64,000 nt of DNA from Pohlia nutans (taxonomy: Eukaryota > Streptophyta > Bryopsida > Bryales > Mniaceae). Every line of letters begins with the position of its first letter. Position 1 is the stretch's first letter. Positions 1 to 15,301 of this stretch are shown piece by piece. The position numbers and the translations under genes are program-made. The notes beneath the pieces were generated by a model, which saw only the letters and a program-made list of their open reading frames with translations, ran no database searches and was not told the DNA's origin. The DNA is taken from positions 19,615,501-19,679,500 of the forward strand of contig CM040094.1 in the NCBI GenBank assembly GCA_022496805.1, written 5' to 3'.

Positions 1-3000
1 ATCATCCTAGGCTTCCACGGTCCCATGGATGCAGCCTCAAGAACGTCCTCGTAGCCGAGGACGTCCCCAGGAGCACCAAACTCAATCTGTTTCAAACACA
101 CAAATGAACAGAGTCGACTCATCCATGGATCATCCTAGGCTTCCAGGGTCCCATGGATGCAGCCTCAAGATCGTCCTCGTAGCCGAGGACGACCCCAGGA
201 GTACCAAAATCAATCTGTTTCAAACACACAAACGAACAGAGTCGACTCATCCATGGATCATCCTAGGCTTCCAGGGTCCCATGGATGCAGCCTCAAGAAC
301 GTCCTCGTAGCCGACGACGTCCCCAAGAGTACCAAAATCAATCTGTTTCAAACACACAAATGAACAGAGTCGACTCATCCATGGATCATCCTAGGCTTCC
401 AGGGTCCCATGGATGCAGCCTCAAGAACGTCCTCGTAGCCGACGACGTCCCCAGGAGTACCAAAATCAATCTGTTTCAAACACACAAATGAACAGAGTCG
501 ACACATCCATGGATCATCCTAGGCTTCCAGGGTCCCATGGATGCAGCCTCAAGATCGTCCTCGTAGCCGAGGACGTCCCTAGGAGTACCAAAATCAATCT
601 GTTTCAAACACACAAACGAACAGAGTCGACTCATCCATGGATCATCCTAGGCTTCCTGGGTCCCATGGATGCAGCCTCAAGAACGTCCTCGTAGCTGAAA
701 ACGACCCAACGAGCACCAAACTCAATCTGTTTCAAACACACAAATGAGCAGAATCGACTCATTCATGGATCATCCTAGGTTTCCACGGTCCCATGGATGT
801 AGCCTCAAGAACGTCCTCGTAGCCGAGGACGTCCCCAGGAGTACCAAAATCACTATGTTTCAAACACACAAATGAACAGAGTCGACTCATCCATGGATCA
901 TCCTAGGCTTCCAGGGTCCCATGGATGCAGCCTCAAGAACGTCCTCGTAGCCGAGGACGTCCCCAGGAGCACCAAACTCAATCTGTTTCAAACACACAAA
1001 TGAACAGAGTCGACTCATCCATGGATCATCCTAGGCTACAGGGTCCCATGGATGCAGCCTCAAGATCGTCCTCGTAGCCGAGGACGACCCCAGGAGTACC
1101 AAAATCAATCTGTTTCAAACACACAAACGAACAGAGTCGACTCATCCATGGATCATCCTAGGCTTCCAGGGTCCCATGGATGCAGCCTCAAGAACGTCCT
1201 CGTAGCCGACGACGTCCCCAGGAGTACCAAAATCAATCTGTTTCAAACACACAAATGAACAGAGTCGACTCATCCATGGATCATCCTAGACTTCCACGGT
1301 CCCATGGATGAAGCCTCAAGACCGTCCTCGTAGCCGAAGACGTCCCAACGAGCACCAAACTCAATCTGTTTCAAACACACAATGAACAGAATCGACTCAT
1401 TCATGGATCATCCTAGCCTTCCACGGTCCCATGGATGCAGCCTCAAGAACGTCCTCGTAGCCGAGGACGTCCCCAGGAGCACCAACTCAATCTGTTTCAA
1501 ACACACAAATGAACACAGTCGACTCATCCATGGATCATCCTAGGCTTCCAGGGTCCCATGGATGCAGCCTCAAGAACGTCCCCGTAGCCGAAGACGTCCA
1601 ATTGAGCACTTAACTCAATCGGTTTCAAAACACACAATGAACAGAATCGACTCATTCATGGATCATCCTAGGCTTCCACGGTCCCATGGATGCAGCCTCA
1701 AGAACAACCTCGTAGCCGACGACGTCCCAGGAGCACCAAACTCAATCTGTTTCAAACACACAAATGAATTGAGTCGAGTCATTCATGGATCGTCCTAGGT
1801 TTCCACGGTCCCATGGATGCAGCCTCAAGAACGTCCTCGTAGCCGAAAACGTCCCAACGAGCACCAAACTCAATCTGTTTCAAACACACAAATGAACAGA
1901 GTCGACTCATCCATGGATCATCCTAGACTTCCACAGTCCCATGGATGCAGCCTCAAGAACGTCCTCGTAGCCGAAGACGTCCCAACGAGCACTAAACTCA
2001 ATCTGTTTCAAACACACAATGAACAGAATCGACTCATTCATGGATCATCCTAGGCTTCCACGGTCCCATGGATGCAGCCTCAAGAACGTCCTCGTAGCCG
2101 AGGACGATCCCAGGAGCACCAAACTCAATCTGTTTCAAACACACAAATGAACAGAGTCGACACATCCATGGATCATCCTAGGCTTCCAGGGTCCCATGGA
2201 TGCAGCCTCAAGATCGTCCTCGTAGCCGAGGACGTCCCTAGGAGTACCAAAATCAATCTGTTTCAAACACACAAACGAACAGAGTCGACTCATCCATGGA
2301 TCATCCTAGGCTTCCTGGGTCCCATGGATGCAGCCTCAAGAACGTCCTCGTAGCCGAAAACGACCCAACGAGCACCAAACTCAATCTGTTTCAAACACAC
2401 AAATGAGCAGAATCGACTCATTCATGGATCATCCTAGGTTTCCACGGTCCCATGGATGTAGCCTCAAGAACGTCCTCGTAGCCGAGGACGTCCCCAGGAG
2501 CACCAAACTCAATCTGTTTCAAACACACAAATGAATTGAGTCGAGTCATTCATGGATCGTCCTAGGTTTCCACGGTCCCATGGATGCAGCCTCAAGAACG
2601 TCCTCGTAGCCGAAAACGTCCCAACGAGCACCAAACTCAATCTGTTTCAAACACACAAATGAACAGAGTCGACTCATCCATGGATCATCCTAGGCTTCCA
2701 GGGTCCCATCGATGCAGCCTCAAGAACGTCCTCGTAGCCGAAGACGTCCCAACGAGCACTAAACTCAATCTGTTTCAAACACACAATGAACAGAATCGAC
2801 TCATTCATGGATCATCCTAGGCTTCCACGGTCCCATGGATGCAGCCTCAAGAACGTCCTCGTAGCCGAGGACGTCCCCAGGAGCACCAAACTCAATCTGT
2901 TTCAAACACACAAATGAACAGAGTCGACTCATCCATGGATCATCCTAGGCTTCCAGGGTCCCATGGATGCAGCCTCAAGATCGTCCTCGTAGCCGAGGAC

Positions 3001-6000
3001 GACCCCAGGAGTACCAAAATCAATCTGTTTCAAACACACAAACGAACAGAGTCGACTCATCCATGGATCATCCTAGGCTTCCAGGGTCCCATGGATGCAG
3101 CCTCAAGAACGTTCTCGTAGCCGAAGACGTCCCATTGAGCACTTAACTCAATCTGTTTCAAAACACACAATGAACAGAATCGACTCATTCATGGATCATC
3201 CTAGGCTTCCACGGTCCCATGGATGCAGCCTCAAGAACGTTCTCGTAGCCGAAGACGTCCCATTGAGCACTTAACTCAATCTGTTTCAAAACACACAATG
3301 AACAGAATCGACTCATTCATGGATCATCCTAGGCTTCCACGGTCCCATGGATGCAGCCTCAAGAACAACCTCGTAGCCGAGGACGTCCGAGGAGCACCAA
3401 ACTCAATCTGTTTCAAACACACAAATGAATTGAGTCGACTCATTCATGGATCGTCCTAGGTTTCCACGGTCCCATGGATGCAGCCTCAAGAACGTCCTCG
3501 TAGCCAAAGACGTCTCAAGGAGCACCAAACTCAATATGTATGAAACACACAAATGAATTGAGTCGACTCATTCATTGATCATCCTAGGCTTCCAGGGTCC
3601 CATGGATGCAGCCTCAAGAACGTCCTCGTAGCCGACGACAGCCCAAGACGCACCAAACACAATATGTTTCAAACACACAAATGAACAGAGTCGACTCATC
3701 CATAGATCATCCTAGGCTTCCACAGTCCCATGGATGCAACCTCAAGAACGTCCTCGTAGCCGAAGACGTCCCAATGAGCACCAAACTGAATCTGTTTCAA
3801 AACACACAATGCACAGAATCGACTCATTCATGGATCATCCTAGGCTTCCACGGTCCCATGGATGCAGCCTCAAGAACGTCCTCGTAGCCTAAGACGTCCC
3901 AACGAGCACCAAACTCAATCTGTTTCAAAACACACAATGAGCAGAATCGACTCATTCATGGATCATCCTAGGCTTCCAGGGTCCCATGGATGCAGCCTCA
4001 AGAACGTCCTCGTAGCCGTGGACGTCCCAAGACGCACCAAACTCAATCTCTTTCAAACACACTAATGAACAGAGTCGACTCATCCATGGATCATCCTAGG
4101 ATTCCACGGTCCCATGGATGCAGCCTCAAGAACGTCCTCGTAGCCGAAGACGTCCCAACGAGCGCCAAACTTAATCTGTTTCAAACACACAATGAACAGA
4201 ATCGACTCATCCATGGATCATCCTAGGCTTCCAGGGTCCCATCGATGCAGCCTCAAGAACGTCCTCGTAGCCGAAGACGTCCCAACGAGCACTAAACTCA
4301 ATCTCTTTCAAACACACAATGAACAGAATCGACTCATTCATGGATCATCCTAGGCTTCCACGGTCCCATGGATGCAGCCTCAAGAACGTCCTCGTAGCCG
4401 AGGACGTCCCCAGGAGCACCAAACTCAATCTGTTTCAAACACACAAATGAACAGAGTCGACTCATCCATGGATCATCCTAGGCTTCCAGGGTCCCATGGA
4501 TGCAGCCTCAAGATCGTCCTCGTAGCCGAGGACGACCCCAGGAGTACCAAAATCAATCTGTTTCAAACACACAAACGAACAGAGTCGACTCATCCATGGA
4601 TCATCCTAGGCTTCCAGGGTCCCATGGATGCAGCCTCAAGAACGTCCTCGTAGCCGACGACGTCCCCAAGAGTACCAAAATCAATCTGTTTCAAACACAC
4701 AAATGAACAGAGTCGACTCATCCATGGATCATCCTAGGCTTCCAGGGTCCCATGGATGCAGCCTCAAGAACATCCTCGTAGCCGACGACGTCCCCAGGAG
4801 TACCAAAATCAATCTGTTTCAAACACACAAATGAACAGAGTCGACACATCCATGGATCATCCTAGGCTTCCAGGGTCCCATGGATGCAGCCTCAAGATCG
4901 TCCTCGTAGCCGAGGACGTCCCTAGGAGTACCAAAATCAATCTGTTTCAAACACACAAACGAACAGAGTCGACTCATCCACGGATCATCCTAGGCTTCCT
5001 GGGTCCCATGGATGCAGCCTCAAGAACGTCCTCGTAGCCGAAAACGACCCAACGAGCACCAAACTCAATCTGTTTCAAACACACAAATGAGCAGAATCGA
5101 CTCATTCATGGATCATCCTAGGTTTCCACGGTCCCATGGATGTAGCCTCAAGAACGTCCTCGTAGCCGAGGACGTCCCCAGGAGTACCAAAATCAGTATG
5201 TTTCAAACACACAAATGAACAGAGTCGACTCATCCATGGATCATCCTAGGCTTCCAGGGTCCCATGGATGCAGCCTCAAGAACGTCCTCGTAGCCGAGGA
5301 CGTCCCCAGGAGCACCAAACTCAATCTGTTTCAAACACACAAATGAACAGAGTCGACTCATCCATGGATCATCCTAGGCTACAGGGTCCCATGGATGCAG
5401 CCTCAAGATCGTCCTCGTAGCCGAGGACGACCCCAGGAGTACCAAAATCAATCTGTTTCAAACACACAAACGAACAGAGTCGACTCATCCATGGATCATC
5501 CTAGGCTTCCAGGGTCCCATGGATGCAGCCTCAAGAACGTCCTCGTAGCCGAGGACGACCCCAGGAGTACCAAAATCAATCTGTTTCAAACACACAAATG
5601 AACAGAGTCGACTCATCCATGGATCATCCTAGACTTCCACGGTCCCATGGATGAAGCCTCAAGACCGTCCTCGTAGCCGAAGACGTCCCAACGAGCACCA
5701 AACTCAATCTGTTTCAAACACACAATGAACAGAATCGACTCATTCATGGATCATCCTAGCCTTCCACGGTCCCATGGATGCAGCCTCAAGAACGTCCTCG
5801 TAGCCGAGGACGTCCCCAGGAGCACCAACTCAATCTGTTTCAAACACACAAATGAACACAGTCGACTCATCCATGGATCATCCTAGGCTTCCAGGGTCCC
5901 ATGGATGCAGCCTCAAGAACGTCCCCGTAGCCGAAGACGTCCAATTGAGCACTTAACTCAATCGGTTTCAAAACACACAATGAACAGAATCGACTCATTC

Positions 6001-6230
6001 ATGGATCATCCTAGGCTTCCACGGTCCCATGGATGCAGCCTCAAGAACAACCTCGTAGCCGACGACGTCCCAGGAGCACCAAACTCAATCTGTTTCAAAC
6101 ACACAAATGAATTGAGTCGAGTCATTCATGGATCGTCCTAGGTTTCCACGGTCCCATGGATGCAGCCTCAAGAACGTCCTCGTAGCCGAAAACGTCCCAA
6201 CGAGCACCAAACTCAATCTAATTCAAACAC
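1..6230. repeat. Higher-order satellite duplication, 4343-bp offset
   Basis: Variant monomers at about 29, 157, 285, 413, 669, 1052 and 1562 recur in the same order at 4372, 4500, 4628, 4756, 5012, 5395 and 5905, each 4343 bases later (34 monomers). The match includes rare variants, such as the TCCCCGTAGCC change at about 1580/5923 and CTACAGGG at about 1034/5377. It breaks down after about 1885/6228. Confidence 0.85.
43..64. repeat. Hairpin-forming inverted repeat within each satellite monomer (first example)
   Basis: Arms ACGTCCTCG (43-51) and CGAGGACGT (56-64) are perfect reverse complements separated by TAGC. The same dyad recurs in most monomers; in one subtype the right arm reads CGAAGACGT and in another CGACGACGT, giving one mismatch. 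Confidence 0.9.
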
Positions 6231-6542
6231 ACAAATGAACAGAATCGACTCATTCATGGATCATCCTAGGTTTCCACGGTCCCACGGATGTAGCCTCAAG
6301 AACGTCCTCGTAGCCGAGGACGTCCCCAGGAGTACCCAAATCAATATGTTTCAAACACACAAATGAACAGAGTCGACTCATCCATGGATCATCCTAGGCT
6401 TCCAGGGTCCCATCGATGCAGCCTCAAGAACGTCCTCGTAGCCGAAGACGTCCCAACGAGCACTAAACTCAATCTGTTTCAAACACACAATGAACAGAAT
6501 CGACTCATTCATGGATCATCCTAGGCTTCCACGGTCCCATGG

Positions 6543-9500
6543 ATGCAGCCTCAAGAACGTCCTCATAGCCGAGGACGATCCCAGGAGCACCAAACTCAAT
6601 CTGTTTCAAACACACAAATGAACAGAGTCGACTCATCCATGGATCATCCTAGACTTCCACGGTCCCATGGATGCAGCCTCAAGAACGTCCTCGTAGCCGA
6701 AGACGTCCCAACGAGCACTAAACTCAATCTGTTTCAAAGACACAATGAACAGAATCGACTCATTCATGGATCATCCTAGGCTTCCACGGTCCCATGGATG
6801 CAGCCTCAAGAGGGTCCTCGTAGCCGAGGACGATCCCAGGAGCACCAAACTCAATCTGTTTCAAACACACAAATGAACAGAGTCGACACATCCATGGATC
6901 ATCCTAGGCTTCCAGGGTCCCATGGATGCAGCCTCAAGATCGTCCTCGTAGCCGAGGACGTCCCTAGGAGTACCAAAATCAATCTGTTTCAAACACACAA
7001 ACGAACAGAGTCGACTCATCCATGGATCATCCTAGGCTTCCTGGGTCCCATGGATGCAGCCTCAAGAACGTCCTCGTAGCCGAAAACGACCCAACGAGCA
7101 CCAAACTCAATCTGTTTCAAACACACAAATGAGCAGAATCGACTCATTCATGGATCATCCTAGGTTTCCACGGTCCCATGGATGTAGCCTCAAGAACGTC
7201 CTCGTAGCCGAGGACGTCCCCAGGAGTACCAAAATCAATATGTTTCAAACACACAAATGAACAGAGTCGACTCATCCATGGATCATCCTAGGCTTCCAGG
7301 GTCCCATGGATGCAGCCTCAAGAACGTCCTCGTAGCCGAAGACGTCCCAACGAGCACTAAACTCAATCTGTTTCAAACACACAATGAACAGAATCGACTC
7401 ATTCATGGATCATCCTAGGCTTCCACGGTCCCATGGATGCAGCCTCAAGAACGTCCTCGTAGCCGAAGACGTCCCCAGGAGCACCAAACTCAATCTGTTT
7501 CAAACACACAAATGAACAGAGTCGACTCATCCATGGATCATCCTAGGCTTCCAGGGTCCCATGGATGCAGCCTCAAGATCGTCCTCGTAGCCGAGGACGA
7601 CCCCAGGAGTACCAAAATCAATCTGTTTCAAACACACAAACGAACAGAGTCGACTCATCCATGGATCATCCTAGGCTTCCAGGGTCCCATGGATGCAGCC
7701 TCAAGAACGTCCTCGTAGCCGACGACGTCCCCAAGAGTACCAAAATCAATCTGTTTCAAACACACAAATGAACAGAGTCGACTCATCCATGGATCATCCT
7801 AGGCTTCCAGGGTCCCATGGATGAAGCCTCAAGAACGTCCTCGTAGCCGACGACGTCCCCAGGAGTACCAAAATCAATCTGTTTCAAACACACAAATGAA
7901 CAGAGTCGACACATCCATGGATCATCCTAGGCTTCCAGGGTCCCATGGATGCAGCCTCAAGATCGTCCTCGTAGCCGAGGACGTCCCTAGGAGTACCAAA
8001 ATCAATCTGTTTCAAACACACAAACGAACAGAGTCGACTCATCCATGGATCATCCTAGGCTTCCTGGGTCCCATGGATGCAGCCTCAAGAACGTCCTCGT
8101 AGCCGAAAACGACCCAACGAGCACCAAACTCAATCTGTTTCAAACACACAAATGAGCAGAATCGACTCATTCATGGATCATCCTAGGTTTCCACGGTCCC
8201 ATGGATGTAGCCTCAAGAACGTCCTCGTAGCCGACGACGTTCCCAGGAGTACCAAAATCAGTATGTTTCAAACACACAAATGAACAGAGTCGACTCATCC
8301 ATGGATCATCCTAGGCTTCCAGGGTCCCATGGATGCAGCCTCAAGAACGTCCTCGTAGCCGAAGACGTCCCAACGAGCACTAAACTCAATCTGTTTCAAA
8401 CACACAAATGAACAGAATCGACTCATTCATGGATCATCCTAGGTTTCCACGGTCCCACGGATGTAGCCTCAAGAACGTCCTCGTAGCCGAGGACGTCCCC
8501 AGGAGCACCAAACTCAATCTGTTTCAAACACACAAATGAATTGAGTCGAGTCATTCATGGATCGTCCTAGGTTTCCACGGTCCCATGGATGCAGCCTCAA
8601 GAACGTCCTCGTAGCCGAAAACGTCCCAACGAGCACCAAACTCAATCTGTTTCAAACACACAAATGAACAGAATCGACTCATTCATGGATCATCCTAGGT
8701 TTCCACGGTCCCACGGATGTAGCCTCAAGAACGTCCTCGTAGCCGAGGACGTCCCCAGGAGTACCAAAATCAATATGTTTCAAACACACAAATGAACAGA
8801 GTCGACTCATCCATGGATCATCCTAGGCTTCCAGGGTCCCATCGATGCAGCCTCAAGAACGTCCTCGTAGCCGAAGACGTCCCAACGAGCACTAAACTCA
8901 ATCTGTTTCAAACACACAATGAACAGAATCGACTCATTCATGGATCATCCTAGGCTTCCACGGTCCCATGGATGCAGCCTCAAGAACGTCCTCATAGCCG
9001 AGGACGATCCCAGGAGCACCAAACTCAATCTGTTTCAAACACACAAATGAACAGAGTCGACTCATCCATGGATCATCCTAGACTTCCACGGTCCCATGGA
9101 TGCAGCCTCAAGAACGTCCTCGTAGCCGAAGACGTCCCAACGAGCACTAAACTCAATCTGTTTCAAACACACAATGAACAGAATCGACTCATTCATGGAT
9201 CATCCTAGGCTTCCACGGTCCCATGGATGCAGCCTCAAGAACGTCCTCGTAGCCGAGGACGATCCCAGGAGCACCAAACTCAATCTGTTTCAAACACACA
9301 AATGAACAGAGTCGACACATCCATGGATCATCCTAGGCTTCCAGGGTCCCATGGATGCAGCCTCAAGATCGTCCTCGTAGCCGAGGACGTCCCTAGGAGT
9401 ACCAAAATCAATCTGTTTCAAACACACAAACGAACAGAGTCGACTCATCCATGGATCATCCTAGGCTTCCTGGGTCCCATGGATGCAGCCTCAAGAACGT

Positions 9501-11260
9501 CCTCGTAGCCGAAAACGACCCAACGAGCACCAAACTCAATCTGTTTCAAACACACAAATGAGCAGAATCGACTCATTCATGGATCATCCTAGGTTTCCAC
9601 GGTCCCATGGATGTAGCCTCAAGAACGTCCTCGTAGCCGAGGACGTCCCCAGGAGTACCAAAATCAATATGTTTCAAACACACAAATGAACAGAGTCGAC
9701 TCATCCATGGATCATCCTAGGCTTCCAGGGTCCCATGGATGCAGCCTCAAGAACGTCCTCGTAGCCGAAGACGTCCCAACGAGCACTAAACTCAATCTGT
9801 TTCAAACACACAATGAACAGAATCGACTCATTCATGGATCATCCTAGGCTTCCACGGTCCCATGGATGCAGCCTCAAGAACGTCCTCGTAGCCGAGGACG
9901 TCCCCAGGAGCACCAAACTCAATCTGTTTCAAACACACAAATGAACAGAGTCGACTCATCCATGGATCATCCTAGGCTTCCAGGGTCCCATGGATGCAGC
10001 CTCAAGATCGTCCTCGTAGCCGAGGACGACCCCAGGAGTACCAAAATCAATCTGTTTCAAACACACAAATGAACAGAGTCGACTCATCCATGGATCATCC
10101 TAGGCTTCCACGGTCCCATGGATGCAGCCTCAAGAACGTCCTCGTAGCCGAAGACGTCCCAACGAGCACTAAACTCAATCTGTTTCAAACACACAATGAA
10201 CAGAATCGACTCATTCATGGATCATCCTAGGCTTCCACGGTCCCATGGATGCAGCCTCAAGAACGTTCTCGTAGCCGAGGACGATCTCAGGAGCACCAAA
10301 CTCAATCTGTTTCAAACACACAAATGAACAGAGTCGACACATCCATGGATCATCCTAGGCTTCCAGGGTCCCATGGATGCAGCCTCAAGATCGTCCTCGT
10401 AGCCGAGGACGTCCCTAGGAGTACCAAAATCAATCTGTTTCAAACACACAAACGAACAGAGTCGACTCATCCATGGATCATCCTAGGCTTCCTGGGTCCC
10501 ATGGATGCAGCCTCAAGAACGTCCTCGTAGCCGAAAACGACCCAACGAGCACCAAACTCAATCTGTTTCAAACACACAAATGAGCAGAATCGACTCATTC
10601 ATGGATCATCCTAGGTTTCCACGGTCCGATGGATGTAGCCTCAAGAACGTCCTCGTAGCCGAGGACGTCCCCAGGAGTACCAAAATCAATATGTTTCAAA
10701 CACACAAATGAACAGAGTCGACTCATCCATGGATCATCCTAGGCTTCCAGGGTCCCATGGATGCAGCCTCAAGAACGTCCTCGTAGCCGAAGACGTCCCA
10801 ACGAGCACTAAACTCAATCTGTTTCAAACACACAATGAACAGAATCGACTCATTCATGGATCATCCTAGGCTTCCACGGTCCCATGGATGCAGCCTCAAG
10901 AACGTCCTCGTAGCCGAGGACGTCCCCAGGAGCACCAAACTCAATCTGTTTCAAACACACAAATGAACAGAGTCGACTCATCCATGGATCATCCTAGGCT
11001 TCCAGGGTCCCATGGATGCAGCCTCAAGATCGTCCTCGTAGCCGAGGACGACCCCAGGAGTACCAAAATCAATCTGTTTCAAACACACAAATGAACAGAG
11101 TCGACTCATCCATGGATCATCCTAGGCTTCCAGGGTCCCATGGATGCAGCCTCAAGAACGTCCTCGTAGCCGAAGACGTCCCAACGAGCACTAAACTCAA
11201 TCTGTTTCAAACACACAATGAACAGAATCGACTCATTCATGGATCATCCTAGGCTTCCAC
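6543..11260. repeat. Nested higher-order satellite duplications, 2429-bp and 1022-bp offsets
   Basis: Variant monomers at 6543, 6798, 7054 and 7437 recur at 8972, 9227, 9483 and 9866 (offset 2429, 19 monomers). Those at 9227, 9483, 9866 and 9994 recur again at 10249, 10505, 10888 and 11016 (offset 1022, 8 monomers). This shows repeated segmental expansion, probably by unequal exchange. Confidence 0.8.
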
Positions 11261-11473
11261 GGTCCCATGGATGCAGCCTCAAGAACGTCCTCGTAGCCGA
11301 GGACGTCCCCAGGAGCACCAAACTCAATCTGTTTCAAACACACAAATGAACAGAGTCGACTCATCCATGGATCATCCTAGGCTTCCAGGGTCCCATGGAT
11401 GCAGCCTCAAGATCGTCCTCGTAGCCGAGGACGACCCCAGGAGTACCAAAATCAATATGTTTCAAACACACAA

Positions 11474-14400
11474 ATGAACAGAGTCGACTCATCCATGGAT
11501 CATCCTAGGCTTCCAGGGTCCCATCGATGCAGCCTCAAGAACGTCCTCGTAGCCGAAGACGTCCCAACGAGCACTAAACTCAATCTGTTTCAAACACACA
11601 ATGAACAGAATCGACTCATTCATGGATCATCCAAGGCTTCCACGGTCCCATGGATGCAGCCTCAAGAACGTCCTCGTAGCCGAGGACGATCCCAGGAGCA
11701 CCAAACTCAATCTGTTTCAAACACACAAATGAACAGAGTCGACTCATCCATGGATCATCCTAGACTTCCACGGTCCCATGGATGCAGCCTCAAGAACGTC
11801 CTCGTAGCCGAAGACGTCCCAACGAGCACTAAACTCAATCTGTTTCAAACACACAATGAACAGAATCGACTCATTCATGGATCATCCTAGGCTTCCACGG
11901 TCCCATGGATGCAGCCTCAAGAACGTCCTCGTAGCCGAGGACGATCCCAGGAGCACCAAACTCAATCTGTTTCAAACACACAAATGAACAGAGTCGACAC
12001 ATCCATGGATCATCCTAGGCTTCCAGGGTCCCATGGATGCAGCCTCAAGATCGTCCTCGTAGCCGAGGACGTCCCTAGGAGTACCAAAATCAATCTGTTT
12101 CAAACACACAAACGAACAGAGTCGACTCATCCATGGATCATCCTAGGCTTCCAAGGTCCCATGGATGCAGCCTCAAGAACGTCCTCGTAGCCGAAAACGA
12201 CCCAACGAGCACCAAACTCAATCTGTTTCAAACACACAAATGAGCAGAATCGACTCATTCATGGATCATCCTAGGTTTCCACGGTCCCATGGATGTAGCC
12301 TCAAGAACGTCCTCGTAGCCGAGGACGTCCCCAGGAGTACCAACATCAATATGTTTCAAACACACAAATGAACAGAGTCGACTCATCCATGGATCATCCT
12401 AGGCTTCCAGGGTCCCATGGATGCAGCCTCAAGAACGTCCTCGTAGCCGAAGACGTCCCAACGAGCACTAAACTCAATCTGTTTCAAACACACAATGAAC
12501 AGAATCGACTCATTCATGGATCATCCTAGGCTTCCACGGTCCCATGGATGCAGCCTCAAGAACGTCCTCGTAGCCGAGGACGTCCCCAGGAGCACCAAAC
12601 TCAATCTGTTTCAAACACACAAATGAACAGAGTCGACTCATCCATGGATCATCCTAGGCTTCCAGGGTCCCATGGATGCAGCCTCAAGATCGTCCTCGTA
12701 GCCGAGGACGACCCCAGGAGTACCAAAATCAATGTGTTTCAAACACACAAACAAACAGAGTCGACTCATCCATGGATCATCCTAGGCTTCCAGGGTCCCA
12801 TGGATGCAGCCTCAAGAACGTCCTCGTAGCCGACGACGTCCCCAGGAGTACCAAAATCAATCTGTTTCAAACACACAAATGAACAGAGTCGACTCATCCA
12901 TGGATCATCCTAGACTTCCACGGTCCTATGGATGCAGCCTCAAGACCGTCCTCGTAGCCGAAGACGTCCCAACGAGCACCAAACTCAATCTGTTTCAAAC
13001 ACACAATGAACAGAATCGACTCATTCATGGATCATCCTAGCCTTCCACGGTCCCATGGATGCAGCCTCAAGAACGTCCTCGTAGCCGAGGACGTCCCCAG
13101 GAGCACCAACTCAATCTGTTTCAAACACACAAATGAACACAGTCGACTCATCCATGGATCATCCTAGGCTTCCAGGGTCCCATGGATGCAGCCTCAAGAA
13201 CGTCCTCGTAGCCGAAGACGTCCAATTGAGCACTTAACTCAATCGGTTTCAAAACACACAATGAACAGAATCGACTCATTCATGGATCATCCTAGGCTTC
13301 CACGGTCCCATGGATGCAGCCTCAAGAACAACCTCGTAGCCGACGACGTCCCAGGAGCACCAAACTCAATCTGTTTCAAACACACAAATGAACAGAGTCG
13401 ACTCATCCATGGATCATCCTAGGCTTCCAGGGTCCCATCGATGCAGCCTCAAGAACGTCCTCGTAGCCGAAGACGTCCCAACGAGCACTAAACTCAATCT
13501 GTTTCAAACACACAATGAACAGAATCGACTCATTCATGGATCATCCAAGGCTTCCACGGTCCCATGGATGCAGCCTCAAGAACGTCCTCGTAGCCGAGGA
13601 CGATCCCAGGAGCACCAAACTCAATCTGTTTCAAACACACAAATGAACAGAGTCGACTCATCCATGGATCATCCTAGACTTCCACGGTCCCATGGATGCA
13701 GCCTCAAGAACGTCCTCGTAGCCGAAGACGTCCCAACGAGCACTAAACTCAATCTGTTTCAAACACACAATGAACAGAATCGACTCATTCATGGATCATC
13801 CTAGGCTTCCACGGTCCCATGGATGCAGCCTCAAGAACGTCCTCGTAGCCGAGGACGATCCCAGGAGCACCAAACTCAATCTGTTTCAAACACACAAATG
13901 AACAGAGTCGACACATCCATGGATCATCCTAGGCTTCCAGGGTCCCATGGATGCAGCCTCAAGATCGTCCTCGTAGCCGAGGACGTCCCTAGGAGTACCA
14001 AAATCAATCTGTTTCAAACACACAAACGAACAGAGTCGACTCATCCATGGATCATCCTAGGCTTCCAAGGTCCCATGGATGCAGCCTCAAGAACGTCCTC
14101 GTAGCCGAAAACGACCCAACGAGCACCAAACTCAATCTGTTTCAAACACACAAATGAGCAGAATCGACTCATTCATGGATCATCCTAGGTTTCCACGGTC
14201 CCATGGATGTAGCCTCAAGAACGTCCTCGTAGCCGAGGACGTCCCCAGGAGTACCAACATCAATATGTTTCAAACACACAAATGAACAGAGTCGACTCAT
14301 CCATGGATCATCCTAGGCTTCCAGGGTCCCATGGATGCAGCCTCAAGAACGTCCTCGTAGCCGAAGACGTCCCAACGAGCACTAAACTCAATCTGTTTCA

Positions 14401-15301
14401 AACACACAATGAACAGAATCGACTCATTCATGGATCATCCTAGGCTTCCACGGTCCCATGGATGCAGCCTCAAGAACGTCCTCGTAGCCGAGGACGTCCC
14501 CAGGAGCACCAAACTCAATCTGTTTCAAACACACAAATGAACAGAGTCGACTCATCCATGGATCATCCTAGGCTTCCAGGGTCCCATGGATGCAGCCTCA
14601 AGATCGTCCTCGTAGCCGAGGACGACCCCAGGAGTACCAAAATCAATGTGTTTCAAACACACAAACAAACAGAGTCGACTCATCCATGGATCATCCTAGG
14701 CTTCCAGGGTCCCATGGATGCAGCCTCAAGAACGTCCTCGTAGCCGACGACGTCCCCAGGAGTACCAAAATCAATCTGTTTCAAACACACAAATGAACAG
14801 AGTCGACTCATCCATGGATCATCCTAGACTTCCACGGTCCTATGGATGCAGCCTCAAGACCGTCCTCGTAGCCGAAGACGTCCCAACGAGCACCAAACTC
14901 AATCTGTTTCAAACACACAATGAACAGAATCGACTCATTCATGGATCATCCTAGCCTTCCACGGTCCCATGGATGCAGCGTCAAGAACGTCCTCGTAGCC
15001 GAGGACGTCCCCAGGAGCACCAACTCAATCTGTTTCAAACACACAAATGAACACAGTCGACTCATCCATGGATCATCCTAGGCTTCCAGGGTCCCATGGA
15101 TGCAGCCTCAAGAACGTCCTCGTAGCCGAAGACGTCCAATTGAGCACTTAACTCAATCGGTTTCAAAACACACAATGAACAGAATCGACTCATTCATGGA
15201 TCATCCTAGGCTTCCACGGTCCCATGGATGCAGCCTCAAGAACAACCTCGTAGCCGACGACGTCCCAGGAGCACCAAACTCAATCTGTTTCAAACACACA
15301 A
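11474..15301. repeat. Tandem 1914-bp higher-order unit (15 monomers), two copies
   Basis: Copy 1 spans about 11474-13387 and copy 2 about 13388-15301. They share rare variants in register, for example ATCCAAGG for ATCCTAGG at 11629 and 13543, and CGGTCCTATGG at about 12923 and 14837. By eye they are almost identical, so this is one of the youngest duplications in the array. Confidence 0.85.
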
